A stretch of DNA of 64,000 nt. Source: Candidatus Methylacidiphilum fumarolicum (GTDB lineage: Bacteria > Verrucomicrobiota > Verrucomicrobiia > Methylacidiphilales > Methylacidiphilaceae). The DNA lies in the NCBI RefSeq assembly GCF_949774925.1, contig NZ_OX458932.1, positions 2,294,001 through 2,358,000 of the forward strand. The letters are read 5' to 3'. Position numbers and translations under genes: made by a program. This document shows positions 35,602 through 44,643 of this stretch, piece after piece. How positions within the stretch are numbered: position 1 is the first letter of the stretch; each line of letters starts with the position of its first letter. Under the pieces are notes generated by a model that worked only from the letters and a program-made list of their open reading frames with translations, had not been told where the DNA came from and did no database searches.

Positions 35602-37811
35602 TGAAACCCCCCGTAGAAAGCTTGAAGTAGCCCTGGATAAAAAACTGCTTGTGCAGCGGTTCCTCCTGCAAGCATGGCATTGGTTACCGGCGTTGCCGTG
35701 GCTGCATAAATTTCGTTTGTGATGTTCCGAGCATCGAAATAAACAGACCAACCATGTGGAGAGATATACCCTAAACGAAACCCTAAAATGGCCCAAGAAG
35801 GCACAAACAGCGTGTTGGCATAATCCACAGGATACGGCGTCATAGAGGCCTCTACATTAGGACCAATGTAAAAGCCAGAAGGATGTTGGTATAATAGTTG
35901 TGCCTGCAGATAATCTATGGGGAAAAGTGGCAATCGGTTATGATCATAGACTGGATCATGGGCGAAGCGAAAGTTACTCCACATAAAGTTGACATTGAGC
36001 AAGAGCTGATCCAAATCAGAAGTACCAGAAAGAAAGAATGGGAGCAAACGCTTGGCAAGGATAAAGGTAAAGCCGGTCTCGACCCCCTGGAGAACGGTCG
36101 GGCTCGCATTAAAAGGAAAGGCGACGAATGGGGCGGTGATTGCAGCAGGATTGGTCACTTGCGCAATGACAGCGGCTGGGTAGTAGAGGAGGATCTGGTC
36201 GTCCATCCAATAGCGGTAATAAGAGATATCCCACTGGAGCCGTTTCCATACACCTCGGGTGCCTATGTCGATACTGGTCCCTGTTTCCGCCTGAAGGGGG
36301 AACATTGCTTGACCTCGAGGAATGATGGTGACCGCTGGAATCAGTTCAGTGAAGTTTGGTGGCTCGAAGACCCGGCTGAAATTGGTATAGAACTGCACCC
36401 CTTTAGTCGCTTGATAAAGGAGACCAAGCTTGGGGTTGATCCCGTAGTAGTCCCGGCTCGAGGAGTTGTCTTGAAAAACTTGGGGGCCGTGGGGCCCGAG
36501 GGGCACCTGGTTATAGGTCTCGGCACTGCGCAGGGAGTAATCGAGCTGCATCCCTGCGATGAGTGCAAGTTGTTTAGTAAGCTGGAGGCTCTCCTGCATA
36601 TAGAGCGGAACGTTCGCCGCAATGTAATATGAGCTTCCAGAAAAGGGACCCTGTGCTGGAGAGGGAAATTTCATGGCGAAAGCCGTTTGCTCTCCAAACA
36701 TCCCTTGCGGGAGAAGCCCAATGATATGGGTTTCGGGAATGCCAAAGAGGGTGGAGCTACCCTGGAGCTGGATCGGTAAAGCAAAATCGTTGTAGTTGAT
36801 GTGTAAAAATGTAAATATAGGATGGTAGAACTGCGAGTTGTCCCAGACCACCCCAAGAGTCAGGGAGGTGTCTGGATCGAGCCGGAGTGCCACCCGGTCA
36901 GCAACACGCAAAAGATCGATATAGCGACGCAAGTCCATGAGGGTATAGGCGGGATTGCAGAAGGTCGGATTGGTGAACATCTGCTCTTCGGTAAGCGTGC
37001 TTGTCAGCTTCTCACGCTGGTTGACATAGGTAAAATAAACGCGATTTTCTGCATCGGGGCTAATCCGATATCCTAAATTCACATTGAGCCGAAGATCGTT
37101 CATTGCGGAGTGAGCTCTGAAACCCTCCGCAGCCACATCAGAAAGAGAGGCGTAGACATCCGCCTTCCCCATCACCTCACCACTAGCTAGCTGCCCTTCC
37201 CAAAATCCGTAGCTTCCCATCTCGAAGAAGGCTAGCGCCTTGGGTGCGGTGTAACCGGTATACGAGGTGAAATTGATGGCCCCTCCCCGGTCAACCGCTC
37301 CAAACTGGAGGGCATCGGCTCCACGCCAAACTTGGACATACTGCATCGCCAGTGGATCGATGTTGGAAAAGCCTAACATTTCTCCGTCCGCCATAGTCCA
37401 GGGCAGTCCGTCCTGCAGAACCAGAATACTGGGTAGTGTCCAGGTCGGTGACTGGAGCCCTGTTCCGCGAATCGATAGCCGGTAATCGTTGGGCTCTCCC
37501 CAGGATTCCTGGATATAGATTCCCGGCTGGTTGAGAAGGGCGTCACGCAAGCCTTGTAGCCTACCTCTGCGATAACTTGAGGCAGGAATAAAGTTGACCG
37601 CACCAGGAACTTGTTCTAGCTCTTGCTTGGCTTTTCCCTCTGAAGGTACAACAAGAGATTTTTCAGTGATCGCCTGAACTGTGATTTCTGGTATTTCATT
37701 CGTATCCAGAGAGACCTGGTTGACCTGAGGCTTCTGCGCCAAAGAAATCCTAAAGAACAAAAAAGTCAATGCTATAGGATAAGAAATAGGAATGGAATAA
37801 ATCCGCTTCAT
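35589..37811 (-). CDS. TonB-dependent receptor, FecA-like branch
   Basis: This 740-residue receptor differs from the other four. A signal peptide (ISYPIALTFLFFRISLA) and TonB box (EIPEITVQAITEK) precede a classic plug: VPGAVNFIP, LRDALLNQPGIYIQ, RLSIRGTGLQ and VWRGADALQFGAVDRGG. The barrel ends in Trp-Ala-Trp, not Phe. The DNA from about 36000 to 37600 looks richer in G and C than its neighbours, which suggests horizontal acquisition. It forms a pair with the CTCC propeller gene. A Cu- or other metal-chelate ligand is conceivable, but nothing here proves it. Confidence 0.9.
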   Translation of the reverse strand: MKRIYSIPISYPIALTFLFFRISLAQKPQVNQVSLDTNEIPEITVQAITEKSLVVPSEGKAKQELEQVPGAVNFIPASSYRRGRLQGLRDALLNQPGIYIQESWGEPNDYRLSIRGTGLQSPTWTLPSILVLQDGLPWTMADGEMLGFSNIDPLAMQYVQVWRGADALQFGAVDRGGAINFTSYTGYTAPKALAFFEMGSYGFWEGQLASGEVMGKADVYASLSDVAAEGFRAHSAMNDLRLNVNLGYRISPDAENRVYFTYVNQREKLTSTLTEEQMFTNPTFCNPAYTLMDLRRYIDLLRVADRVALRLDPDTSLTLGVVWDNSQFYHPIFTFLHINYNDFALPIQLQGSSTLFGIPETHIIGLLPQGMFGEQTAFAMKFPSPAQGPFSGSSYYIAANVPLYMQESLQLTKQLALIAGMQLDYSLRSAETYNQVPLGPHGPQVFQDNSSSRDYYGINPKLGLLYQATKGVQFYTNFSRVFEPPNFTELIPAVTIIPRGQAMFPLQAETGTSIDIGTRGVWKRLQWDISYYRYWMDDQILLYYPAAVIAQVTNPAAITAPFVAFPFNASPTVLQGVETGFTFILAKRLLPFFLSGTSDLDQLLLNVNFMWSNFRFAHDPVYDHNRLPLFPIDYLQAQLLYQHPSGFYIGPNVEASMTPYPVDYANTLFVPSWAILGFRLGYISPHGWSVYFDARNITNEIYAATATPVTNAMLAGGTAAQAVFYPGLLQAFYGGFQWAW

Positions 37812-37821
37812 TATGTAGACT

Positions 37822-37907
37822 CCCCTCCTATAGGAATGAGAGGGGAAAAAATGAAGATTTATTCCGTAGAATATCTTTGCAATATTTGAGTTTTGGAAAA
37901 TAAGGGC
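37822..37907 (-). promoter_or_regulatory. Leader element shared with the receptor at 33810 (copy B)
   Basis: Minus strand: TATTTTCCAAAACT, spacer, TTCTACGGAATAAATCTTCA, T-run, then CCCCTC (12 bases) GAGGGG. The 3' arm of this hairpin contains GGAGGGGAG, which may serve as the ribosome site for the ATG at 37811. The structure could therefore control access to it. The 40-base stretch between TATTTTCC and GGAATAAA is ten bases shorter than in copy A. Confidence 0.6.
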
Positions 37908-37933
37908 AGGCTATGTCCTAATGGAAAGGCCGA

Positions 37934-39250
37934 TTAAATATTTTTTAGCTGGGACACAAGCCATTTAAAGTGTTCGCCGCGTTTTTCAAAATTAAGATAG
38001 CGGTGGTAACTTGGGGCTGCTGGGGAAAAAAGGCAGCTTGAGCCTTTCGTGGTAAATTTACTAGCAATGATAACGGCTTCTTCGAGATCTTTAGCAAAGA
38101 AAATATTTTTTTTGTGGTTTTTACGTTCGAAGAAGGTGCCGATTCGCCAACCGGTCTCAGGAAGGAGAATGATATTCCTTAAGTTTCTTGTTTGACAAAG
38201 CTTCGAAGCAAAACCTTCTAAAGGAAGGCCTCGATCCTGTCCGCCTAAAATGAGTGACTCAACATTTGGAATGGCTTCGATCCCAGCAAGGGTGGCTTCG
38301 GGAACCGTAGCAATGGAGTCGTTATAATAAGAGACTCCCTCAATGGTTGCCACATATTCGAGCCTATGCGGCAGTCCATAAAAGCTAGCAAAGGATTCGG
38401 CTATCTTTTTAGCAGAAATCCCAAATAGAGAAGCTGTTAAGGCAGCAAAAAGAGCATTTCTCTTATTGTGTTCTCCAGGAAGGTGAAGCCTAGAACAATC
38501 GAATGTTTCTTGCCATTTATCATCAACGGCAATCAATTTTCCGGGCATGGGATCAATAGAAGCTAAAAATTCCGATAAAGAGGGATTATCAGCATTATAG
38601 AGAAAAAAATTTTCGGAAGACTGGAATCTTGCGATGTTGCTTTTGGCCAGGCTATAGGCTTCAAAAGAGCCATGATAGTTGAGATGCTCTTGATAGAGAT
38701 TGAGCCAAATGGCAATAGAAGGAGAATGTCGACAATATTCCAATTGGTAAGAAGAAAGCTCAAGCACAGCAATCGCCTTTTCTGAGGCAAATGGGATCAG
38801 ATGAAAAGGAGGAACTCCGATATTCCCTCCAATATAGGCTTCCAGCCCGTTTGTTTTTAGCAGATGATGGATCAACGAAGTCGTCGTACTTTTGCCCTTT
38901 GAACCAGTTATCCCAATAGTTATTCCAGGCCAAAATTGGAGAAATAGATCGGTCTGTAACACTATTTTTTCTTTTATAGAAGGTTCTATGGCTAGATGGC
39001 TTGTGCGAATCCCAGGGCTCTTAACAATCACATTGAAACTTTCCATGCAGCTAAAAAGATCCTCTTCCTCAATTTGTCCTATCCAAGGACTCTGAATAGC
39101 TTTTAGAGCTGCGGGATTGCTATCGCTAACAAAAAAAAAAGTTTCAGGAAGATGGGCTAAAAGAAATTCGAGAGTGGCCCTTCCCTCTAATCCAAGCCCC
39201 CAAATGAGGATCTTTTTCCCTAAAAAATAATCACGAATAGCCTCAGTCAT
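37934..39250 (-). CDS. murD: UDP-MurNAc-L-Ala glutamate ligase, probably the L-Glu type (MurD2)
   Basis: This 438-residue Mur ligase is cytoplasmic and acts in peptidoglycan precursor synthesis. The ATP-binding loop is GITGSKGKSTT (113-123), with the later HRLEYV and YYNDSIATVPEA motifs of MurD. Canonical MurD adds D-Glu. Here the gene overlaps murL by 8 bases. MurL epimerises the L-Glu of UDP-MurNAc-L-Ala-L-Glu, so this ligase probably adds L-Glu, as the MurD2 of Xanthomonas does. Substrate choice cannot be read from sequence alone. Confidence 0.85.
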   Translation of the reverse strand: MTEAIRDYFLGKKILIWGLGLEGRATLEFLLAHLPETFFFVSDSNPAALKAIQSPWIGQIEEEDLFSCMESFNVIVKSPGIRTSHLAIEPSIKEKIVLQTDLFLQFWPGITIGITGSKGKSTTTSLIHHLLKTNGLEAYIGGNIGVPPFHLIPFASEKAIAVLELSSYQLEYCRHSPSIAIWLNLYQEHLNYHGSFEAYSLAKSNIARFQSSENFFLYNADNPSLSEFLASIDPMPGKLIAVDDKWQETFDCSRLHLPGEHNKRNALFAALTASLFGISAKKIAESFASFYGLPHRLEYVATIEGVSYYNDSIATVPEATLAGIEAIPNVESLILGGQDRGLPLEGFASKLCQTRNLRNIILLPETGWRIGTFFERKNHKKNIFFAKDLEEAVIIASKFTTKGSSCLFSPAAPSYHRYLNFEKRGEHFKWLVSQLKNI

Positions 39251-40676
39251 TAAAAAGAACTTTTATCTTACATTTTTCATTTAGGATCGACAAAAATTTT
39301 TGTGGTAGACGATGTTCTCGATCCGTTTGATCATACAAAGCTTGCAGGGTTTCCATTGTCAACAAAAATTCGGGATACGACTCGATAAGTTTTCTGATTA
39401 AAAGCGGCGGATGCTCCTTGGATTTTCTAGCTTGATACCAAAGAAGGCTTGCCGCCGCTTTAGTTTCTTCCTCAGATCCAACGCATTCAAAAGGCCTATG
39501 GGTTCCTTCACCACAAAGGGACAACAAGAGGCCAAACAATGATTCGTTCTCCAGAAGATCTGATCCAAAAATTACCTCAAGCTCCTTTTGGGGAACAAAC
39601 GGCCTAAGGATCAAAAAGACAAAGAGGCATTTAGGACAGTGTCCACACCATCCTCCAGAACTCCGATTACGATTGCAACTTTGAAAGATGCGTACCGATT
39701 TTGGGATAGCACTAACATGCCTGGCAATTTGAATTTCATTGAGTGGCCGCAAAAAACTAAAGTAGCAAAAAGAAGGACATAAAAAATCAGTCAGATAGTT
39801 TTGGAAATCCTTTTCAAATTCGTAAGACTTTGAATATTGATGATTAATGCCTTTGGAAGGGATCGTAGGCTCGCTGGCGCTAGATTCATGACTAGTGATG
39901 AAATACTTTCTTTTGTGTATGGCCATCAGTAAGACTCCTATAAAGGCTAAGAGCGCCGAAAAAGGAGTGTGACCATTGAGAAAGCCTTTTTTGTTAAGCT
40001 CTAAGAGTTGATCGTCGATTTTCCGTTCCACCACAACGATCTGATTTTGAGGATAGCCGAAATACTCCAAGGTGTCCCATTGAGACTGAACAGGATTCAA
40101 TAAAAAACAGAGATTCTTTTCTTTTTGCTCTTTCAACCATTCCAAGGTTAAAAAGGAATCTTTTCCTCCTCCGATAGGGAGAACATTGCCTTCTAGAAAA
40201 GGAAATTCCACAGCTGGGAATTGCCTCTGCGACCTACATTCAATCTGCATCAGCTCATCAGCAGCTTTTTCAATGCCATTTTGAAAAAAAAATTCTCCTA
40301 ACCCCTTCCAATACAGCTTAGACCACCAGTTCAATTGCTCTAGAGAAAGGAAGGCTGTCTCAATGAGAATATGTGGAGAACAGGTAGCCTTCCAATAGCT
40401 GATGAGCTCGATCATCCCGATATGAAAAAGAAAAGCATCCAGATATTGGCCGAGGTTATTCTTCGGCTCAAGTGGCAGTCCATAAATTTTTAAGTATGGT
40501 CGAAAAAAAATGGCCTCCGTCTTGTCTTTCCCAGTCCAAAACTCATATTCCACATAAAGAGTTTTTTGTCTTATTTCGGAAGAAAAACGGCTAAAGACAA
40601 ACCGAGGAAACAATTTTCTTAACTGGAGGAAATTCCTCTCTGCTGATTTTGTCGGAACATATTCCATGCCTAGCAT
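39243..40676 (-). CDS. murL: UDP-MurNAc-L-Ala-L-Glu epimerase
   Basis: This 477-residue protein matches MurL, which converts the terminal L-Glu of UDP-MurNAc-L-Ala-L-Glu to D-Glu in an ATP-dependent reaction. The evidence is a PP-loop-like PIGGGKDS (167-174), GHTPFSALLAFIG, INHQYSKSYEFE, and a Cys-rich FQSCNRN...GWCGHCPKCLFVF. It forms an operon with murD (overlap) and a sugar nucleotidyltransferase (21 bases upstream). AGGA five bases before the ATG supports the start. It suggests that D-Glu for peptidoglycan is made without MurI, although murI could exist elsewhere. Confidence 0.85.
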   Translation of the reverse strand: MLGMEYVPTKSAERNFLQLRKLFPRFVFSRFSSEIRQKTLYVEYEFWTGKDKTEAIFFRPYLKIYGLPLEPKNNLGQYLDAFLFHIGMIELISYWKATCSPHILIETAFLSLEQLNWWSKLYWKGLGEFFFQNGIEKAADELMQIECRSQRQFPAVEFPFLEGNVLPIGGGKDSFLTLEWLKEQKEKNLCFLLNPVQSQWDTLEYFGYPQNQIVVVERKIDDQLLELNKKGFLNGHTPFSALLAFIGVLLMAIHKRKYFITSHESSASEPTIPSKGINHQYSKSYEFEKDFQNYLTDFLCPSFCYFSFLRPLNEIQIARHVSAIPKSVRIFQSCNRNRSSGGWCGHCPKCLFVFLILRPFVPQKELEVIFGSDLLENESLFGLLLSLCGEGTHRPFECVGSEEETKAAASLLWYQARKSKEHPPLLIRKLIESYPEFLLTMETLQALYDQTDREHRLPQKFLSILNEKCKIKVLFND

Positions 40677-40697
40677 TTAGTCCTAATGCAACTCCAT

Positions 40698-41441
40698 TTA
40701 TTGAAAGGCAAGGTTTGCCGCTTCTAAAGTCTCCTTGCTACCAATATCAAACCACAGGCCTGTCAATTCCCAAACATAGACATCCATTTGAGGATAAAGC
40801 CACTGGATAAATCGACCTGGTTGATCAGTATTTTTTTGCTCCCTCAGATACGTTTTAACCAAAGATAATATCGATTTTGGGAAAAAATAAAGAGCCATTG
40901 CTACCCAACTTGTCGGTGGATTTTGGGGTTTTTCTTCAAAATAACTTAGTTTGCCATTGGCATCGAAACTCACCACCCCATATTTAGAAGCAAGTTGTTT
41001 GTCTTTTAAGTTGTAAACACCTAGCAAGGGGCTATTTTTCCTCTTGGCTTCAGAAACAAAAGAGGTAAGGGAGGCACAAAAAAGATTATCGCTTGCAAGA
41101 ACAATAAGATCATCCTGGAGTTGCATTCTTTCGATAGTAAACTGGATATCTCCGATAGCACCTAGTCGATTCTCTTCTGTGGTTGAACCATCATCCAACA
41201 CTACGATCGGAAATTTTACCAACGCTTCCTCTGTATATCGATGCTTCCACTCGACAAAATGCCCATAAAACTTGTGGTTAGTAACCACATAGATTTCATC
41301 CAATGAAGAAAGTTCAAAAAGCTTATCCATTAGATAATCGAGGATTGGTTTTCCAGCTACGGACAAAAGGGCTTTAGGCTGGTTCAGAGTCAGAGGGTAT
41401 AATCTTGTGGCATATCCAGCAGATAGAAGTAAAGCACGCAT
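40698..41441 (-). CDS. Sugar-phosphate nucleotidyltransferase
   Basis: This 247-residue nucleotidyltransferase of the RmlA/GlmU-N type begins MRALLLSAGYATRLYPLTLN with the signature G-x-A-T-R-L-x-P-L-T and the Lys of QPKALLSVAGKPILDY. FDIGSKETLEAAN closes the domain. It activates a sugar 1-phosphate as an NDP-sugar. Its place upstream of murL-murD suggests an envelope role such as MurNAc recycling (MurU-like), but an ordinary glucose- or mannose-1-phosphate activity is equally possible. Confidence 0.85.
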   Translation of the reverse strand: MRALLLSAGYATRLYPLTLNQPKALLSVAGKPILDYLMDKLFELSSLDEIYVVTNHKFYGHFVEWKHRYTEEALVKFPIVVLDDGSTTEENRLGAIGDIQFTIERMQLQDDLIVLASDNLFCASLTSFVSEAKRKNSPLLGVYNLKDKQLASKYGVVSFDANGKLSYFEEKPQNPPTSWVAMALYFFPKSILSLVKTYLREQKNTDQPGRFIQWLYPQMDVYVWELTGLWFDIGSKETLEAANLAFQ

Positions 41442-41484
41442 GTTTTTTTCTCCGTTGATATTCCAGATTCAGAGATCTTCTGCG

Positions 41485-43248
41485 CTACTGTTCAAAAAAA
41501 CAGGAGGGCAAATAAGACTGAGCAATCATTTTTAAAATTTCAAATGTCTCTTTAGAGGTTTTTGCCTCCCATAGTGGAGATAGACTATTTTTTATTTTAT
41601 CAACATCCAAAAAACGAATCGCTTTTTTCGTTCTTGGAATAAAAACAGAACCCATACTAAGTCGATGGATCCCTACTGCAAGAAAAAATGGTAAGAGGTA
41701 GAGATCACTTGATATTTCCCCACAGATTCCAATCGGAATATTTCTTCGATGAGCCGCCTCTGCAGCCATGCGAATCAAAAGTAGCACGGATGGATGAAAA
41801 GGTTGGTATAAATATTCAACATTATTATTCATCCTATCAACCGCTAGCGTATATTGAATGAGATCGTTGCTTCCAATGCTGAAAAAATCAACCGTTTGAG
41901 CAAGATGCTCTGCGATTAAACAGGAAGAAGGGGTCTCAATCATTACCCCACACTTGATCTCTCCAAAGGGTACCCCTTGATGAAAAAGTTCTTGTTTTGT
42001 TTGTTCAATCATTTCCTTGGCGGCAATAATTTCAGTAAGATCGGTTATCATTGGGAACATTACTGCGACATTTCCTTCGACAGCCGCTCGTAGGATCGAA
42101 CGCAATTGCGTTTTAAACATTTCTTTTTCTTTCAAAGAAACACGAATACCCCTTGAACCTAGAACGGGATTTTCTTCCATCCATCGCCAAGGCAAATAGG
42201 AAACAATTTTATCGGCACCCAAATCCAGAGTTCTAATGACGACCTGATGAGGTTTAGCATGGACGGCAGCATTTCGGTAGGCTTCATATTGCTCTTCTTC
42301 TGATGGGGGATGGTTGGCCTTAAGAAACAGAAACTCTGTCCGATAAAGCCCAATGCCATCAGCACCACTTTTCGTCATCACAGGGATGTCCTCAGGAAAT
42401 TCGATGTTAGCTGAAACATAAACTTTCTTTCCATCTAGTGATTCAGCAAGTTGGTGCAGGATTTTATGATCGGATAATTCTAAATAAGACGAAGGCAATG
42501 TTTTCTCTTTGATCATCGCTATTCTTTCTGGAGAAGGGTTAACTAAAAGGATTCCTTTGAAACCATCAATCAGTACCGTTTGTCCATTGATCACTTTATG
42601 TAAAATACCCTGAATGCCGACAATAGCAGGAATGCCTTGAGACCTAGCTAGAATAACCGCATGGGAAGTTCTGCTCCTATCTTCGGTAACAATTCCAGAG
42701 ACGTGTCGGAGATCTAAAGAAACCAGATCAGAAAGCATAAGAAAATCAGCAATCAAAATCCTTGGAGAATCAAGGATTTGTAGGGAACCTTCTTCTCCTT
42801 TTAGTTTTTTTAAAACTCTTTTTGCGACATCCCGAATTTCAATCGCTCTTTCCCTTAAATATTCATCTTCTCCAACCTTATTCAGTCCAGCAATAAATGA
42901 CCTGATGATGTTTTGATAGACTGCCTCCACACAAACAAGATCACGCTCCAGTTTTTCTTTGACAGCCTGCAAAATCATATCATCTTCAAGAGCCAAAATC
43001 TGAACATCAAAAAGACTTTCTTCTACAGTTAATCCCATGCCACACAGCGAGGCCTTCGCCTTTAACAGATCTTCTTTTGTCTGCAGAATCGCTTTTTCAA
43101 ACTTCTCAAGCTCGCTACGAATTTCGTGAGGTTCTATTTTTCTTTCCCTAATAATTTCATGCTCTTCTTGAAGGATTAAAGCAGATCCAAAGGATAATCC
43201 AGGAGAAGCAGGGCACCCTTCTAATAATGTTTCTTTAAATTCCTCCAT
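41485..43248 (-). CDS. ptsI: Phosphoenolpyruvate-protein phosphotransferase (enzyme I)
   Basis: This 587-residue enzyme takes the phosphate from PEP and passes it to HPr. The active His196 lies in SRTSHAVILARSQGIPA, and the PEP-binding C-terminal barrel has GSRGIRVSL and GIGLYRTEFLF. It lies 44 bases downstream of ptsH. No sugar-specific EII component is present in the window, so a regulatory role with HprK is likely. Confidence 0.95.
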   Translation of the reverse strand: MEEFKETLLEGCPASPGLSFGSALILQEEHEIIRERKIEPHEIRSELEKFEKAILQTKEDLLKAKASLCGMGLTVEESLFDVQILALEDDMILQAVKEKLERDLVCVEAVYQNIIRSFIAGLNKVGEDEYLRERAIEIRDVAKRVLKKLKGEEGSLQILDSPRILIADFLMLSDLVSLDLRHVSGIVTEDRSRTSHAVILARSQGIPAIVGIQGILHKVINGQTVLIDGFKGILLVNPSPERIAMIKEKTLPSSYLELSDHKILHQLAESLDGKKVYVSANIEFPEDIPVMTKSGADGIGLYRTEFLFLKANHPPSEEEQYEAYRNAAVHAKPHQVVIRTLDLGADKIVSYLPWRWMEENPVLGSRGIRVSLKEKEMFKTQLRSILRAAVEGNVAVMFPMITDLTEIIAAKEMIEQTKQELFHQGVPFGEIKCGVMIETPSSCLIAEHLAQTVDFFSIGSNDLIQYTLAVDRMNNNVEYLYQPFHPSVLLLIRMAAEAAHRRNIPIGICGEISSDLYLLPFFLAVGIHRLSMGSVFIPRTKKAIRFLDVDKIKNSLSPLWEAKTSKETFEILKMIAQSYLPSCFFEQ

Positions 43249-43292
43249 ATTAGCGCTGCATTTATACTTTAAAACGTTTGCTCGCTAACCTC

Positions 43293-43610
43293 TTATTGAT
43301 TTTCTCCAAACTTATTATTCACGAGATTGACCAGTGCTTCAACAGCCTGTTGTGCGTCAGGGCCAACAGCTGTAATCTTAAGCTTAGAACCCATACTAGC
43401 TGCCAACAACATCACCCCCATGATACTTTTCCCATTGACTTCTTCGCCATCCTTCTCCACTTTGATGTCTGACTCATAGCGGTTAGCTATCTTTACAAAC
43501 ATGGCCGCAGGCCTTGCATGAATGCCTAGTTTGTTTTGAACAAGTACTTCACGCACTACAGGAGAAAAGCTCGTTTTTTCAGAATCCGATTCTTTCGCTT
43601 CAGGTTCCAT
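43293..43610 (-). CDS. ptsH: HPr phosphocarrier protein
   Basis: This 105-residue HPr has the His31 phosphorylation site in KLGIHARPAAMFV and the regulatory Ser62 in NGKSIMGVMLLAA, the target of HPr kinase. A 17-residue acidic and Ser-rich N-terminal extension is longer than usual (about 88 residues). Its ATG directly abuts the stop of hprK with no gap. Confidence 0.95.
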   Translation of the reverse strand: MEPEAKESDSEKTSFSPVVREVLVQNKLGIHARPAAMFVKIANRYESDIKVEKDGEEVNGKSIMGVMLLAASMGSKLKITAVGPDAQQAVEALVNLVNNKFGENQ

Positions 43611-44591
43611 TTAGCCCTTCCTATGGTTCCTTCCAGTGATTTTAATTAATTTTTCGTTGAATTCGGCTGCCGCATTGTATCCCATCGATCTTAATTTCTG
43701 ATCCAGTGCAGCCACCTCTACAAGGGTCGCCAAATCTCTTCCCGGTCTTATGGGAATGGTGACATGCGGAACACGAATATTGAATATCTCATAATAATCT
43801 TGCTCTAGGTGTACCCTTTCAATTTCCTCTCCTTTCTCCCATTCTTTAAGAGTCGCTACCATATCCAATTTTTTTTCCGGCCGAATCGCTCGCAAACCAA
43901 AAAGAGTGGTTACATCGATGATTCCTATCCCCCTTACCTCCATATGAAAACGACTGATATCTGGAGCCTTAGCCACTAATTCTCTACCCTCCAAACAATA
44001 AATTGTTGTAACATCATCGGCAACCAAAGAATATCCTCTTTCTACCAATGAAAGGACGCATTCGCTTTTCCCAATACCACTTGGACCTTTTATAAGCACT
44101 CCAATCCCCTGAATATCTACCATGCTGCCCTGTTCATTGGTTCGAGGAGCAAAATCCATTTCCAAACAGATGGTCACGGTGTTGATTAACCGCATCGTAT
44201 GAAGTTGTGAGACAAAAAGAGGGACCCCTAACTCCTCGGCTTGTTTAACGATGAAGGAGGGAGGAGTCATTCCACGGGAAAGAATTAGACAAGGAATCTT
44301 TTTTAAAAAAAGCTGTCTTATCCGTTCTTCAGATTCTGCAATGGGAAGACTTTTCAGATAAGACATCTCTCCCCATCCAATAATCTGGACCCTTTGCTTA
44401 GGAAAATATCTTAAATAACCGGAAAGCTGTAAACCCGGGCGATTAATTGATCCTTCTCTAATTAACCGATTAAAACCCTTTTTGCCTGCCACCAGGGATA
44501 AATGAAGCAACTCGCCATGCTGTTTGTAGAATTCGCCAATAGTTATTTTTGGAATGCATTTGGCCGTAAAATTGTTTTTTTGAACTTTCAT
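43611..44591 (-). CDS. hprK: HPr kinase/phosphorylase
   Basis: This 326-residue bifunctional enzyme phosphorylates and dephosphorylates HPr on its serine. The P-loop GPSGIGKS is at 169-176, followed by LVADDVTTIYC and the HprK signature HMEVRGIGIIDVTTLFG. With the adjacent HPr and enzyme I it forms a three-gene regulatory PTS operon. Confidence 0.95.
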   Translation of the reverse strand: MKVQKNNFTAKCIPKITIGEFYKQHGELLHLSLVAGKKGFNRLIREGSINRPGLQLSGYLRYFPKQRVQIIGWGEMSYLKSLPIAESEERIRQLFLKKIPCLILSRGMTPPSFIVKQAEELGVPLFVSQLHTMRLINTVTICLEMDFAPRTNEQGSMVDIQGIGVLIKGPSGIGKSECVLSLVERGYSLVADDVTTIYCLEGRELVAKAPDISRFHMEVRGIGIIDVTTLFGLRAIRPEKKLDMVATLKEWEKGEEIERVHLEQDYYEIFNIRVPHVTIPIRPGRDLATLVEVAALDQKLRSMGYNAAAEFNEKLIKITGRNHRKG

Positions 44592-44643
44592 GAAAAAATC
44601 AGGAAAGGCTTCTTATAAGCATCAAAATTATTTTAAAAAATCA

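Noticed and set aside
35898-36632. 244-codon plus-strand frame opposite the TonB receptor
   Set aside because: It lies wholly antisense to a clear receptor gene in GC-richer DNA, where long open shadow frames are expected. No recognisable domain.
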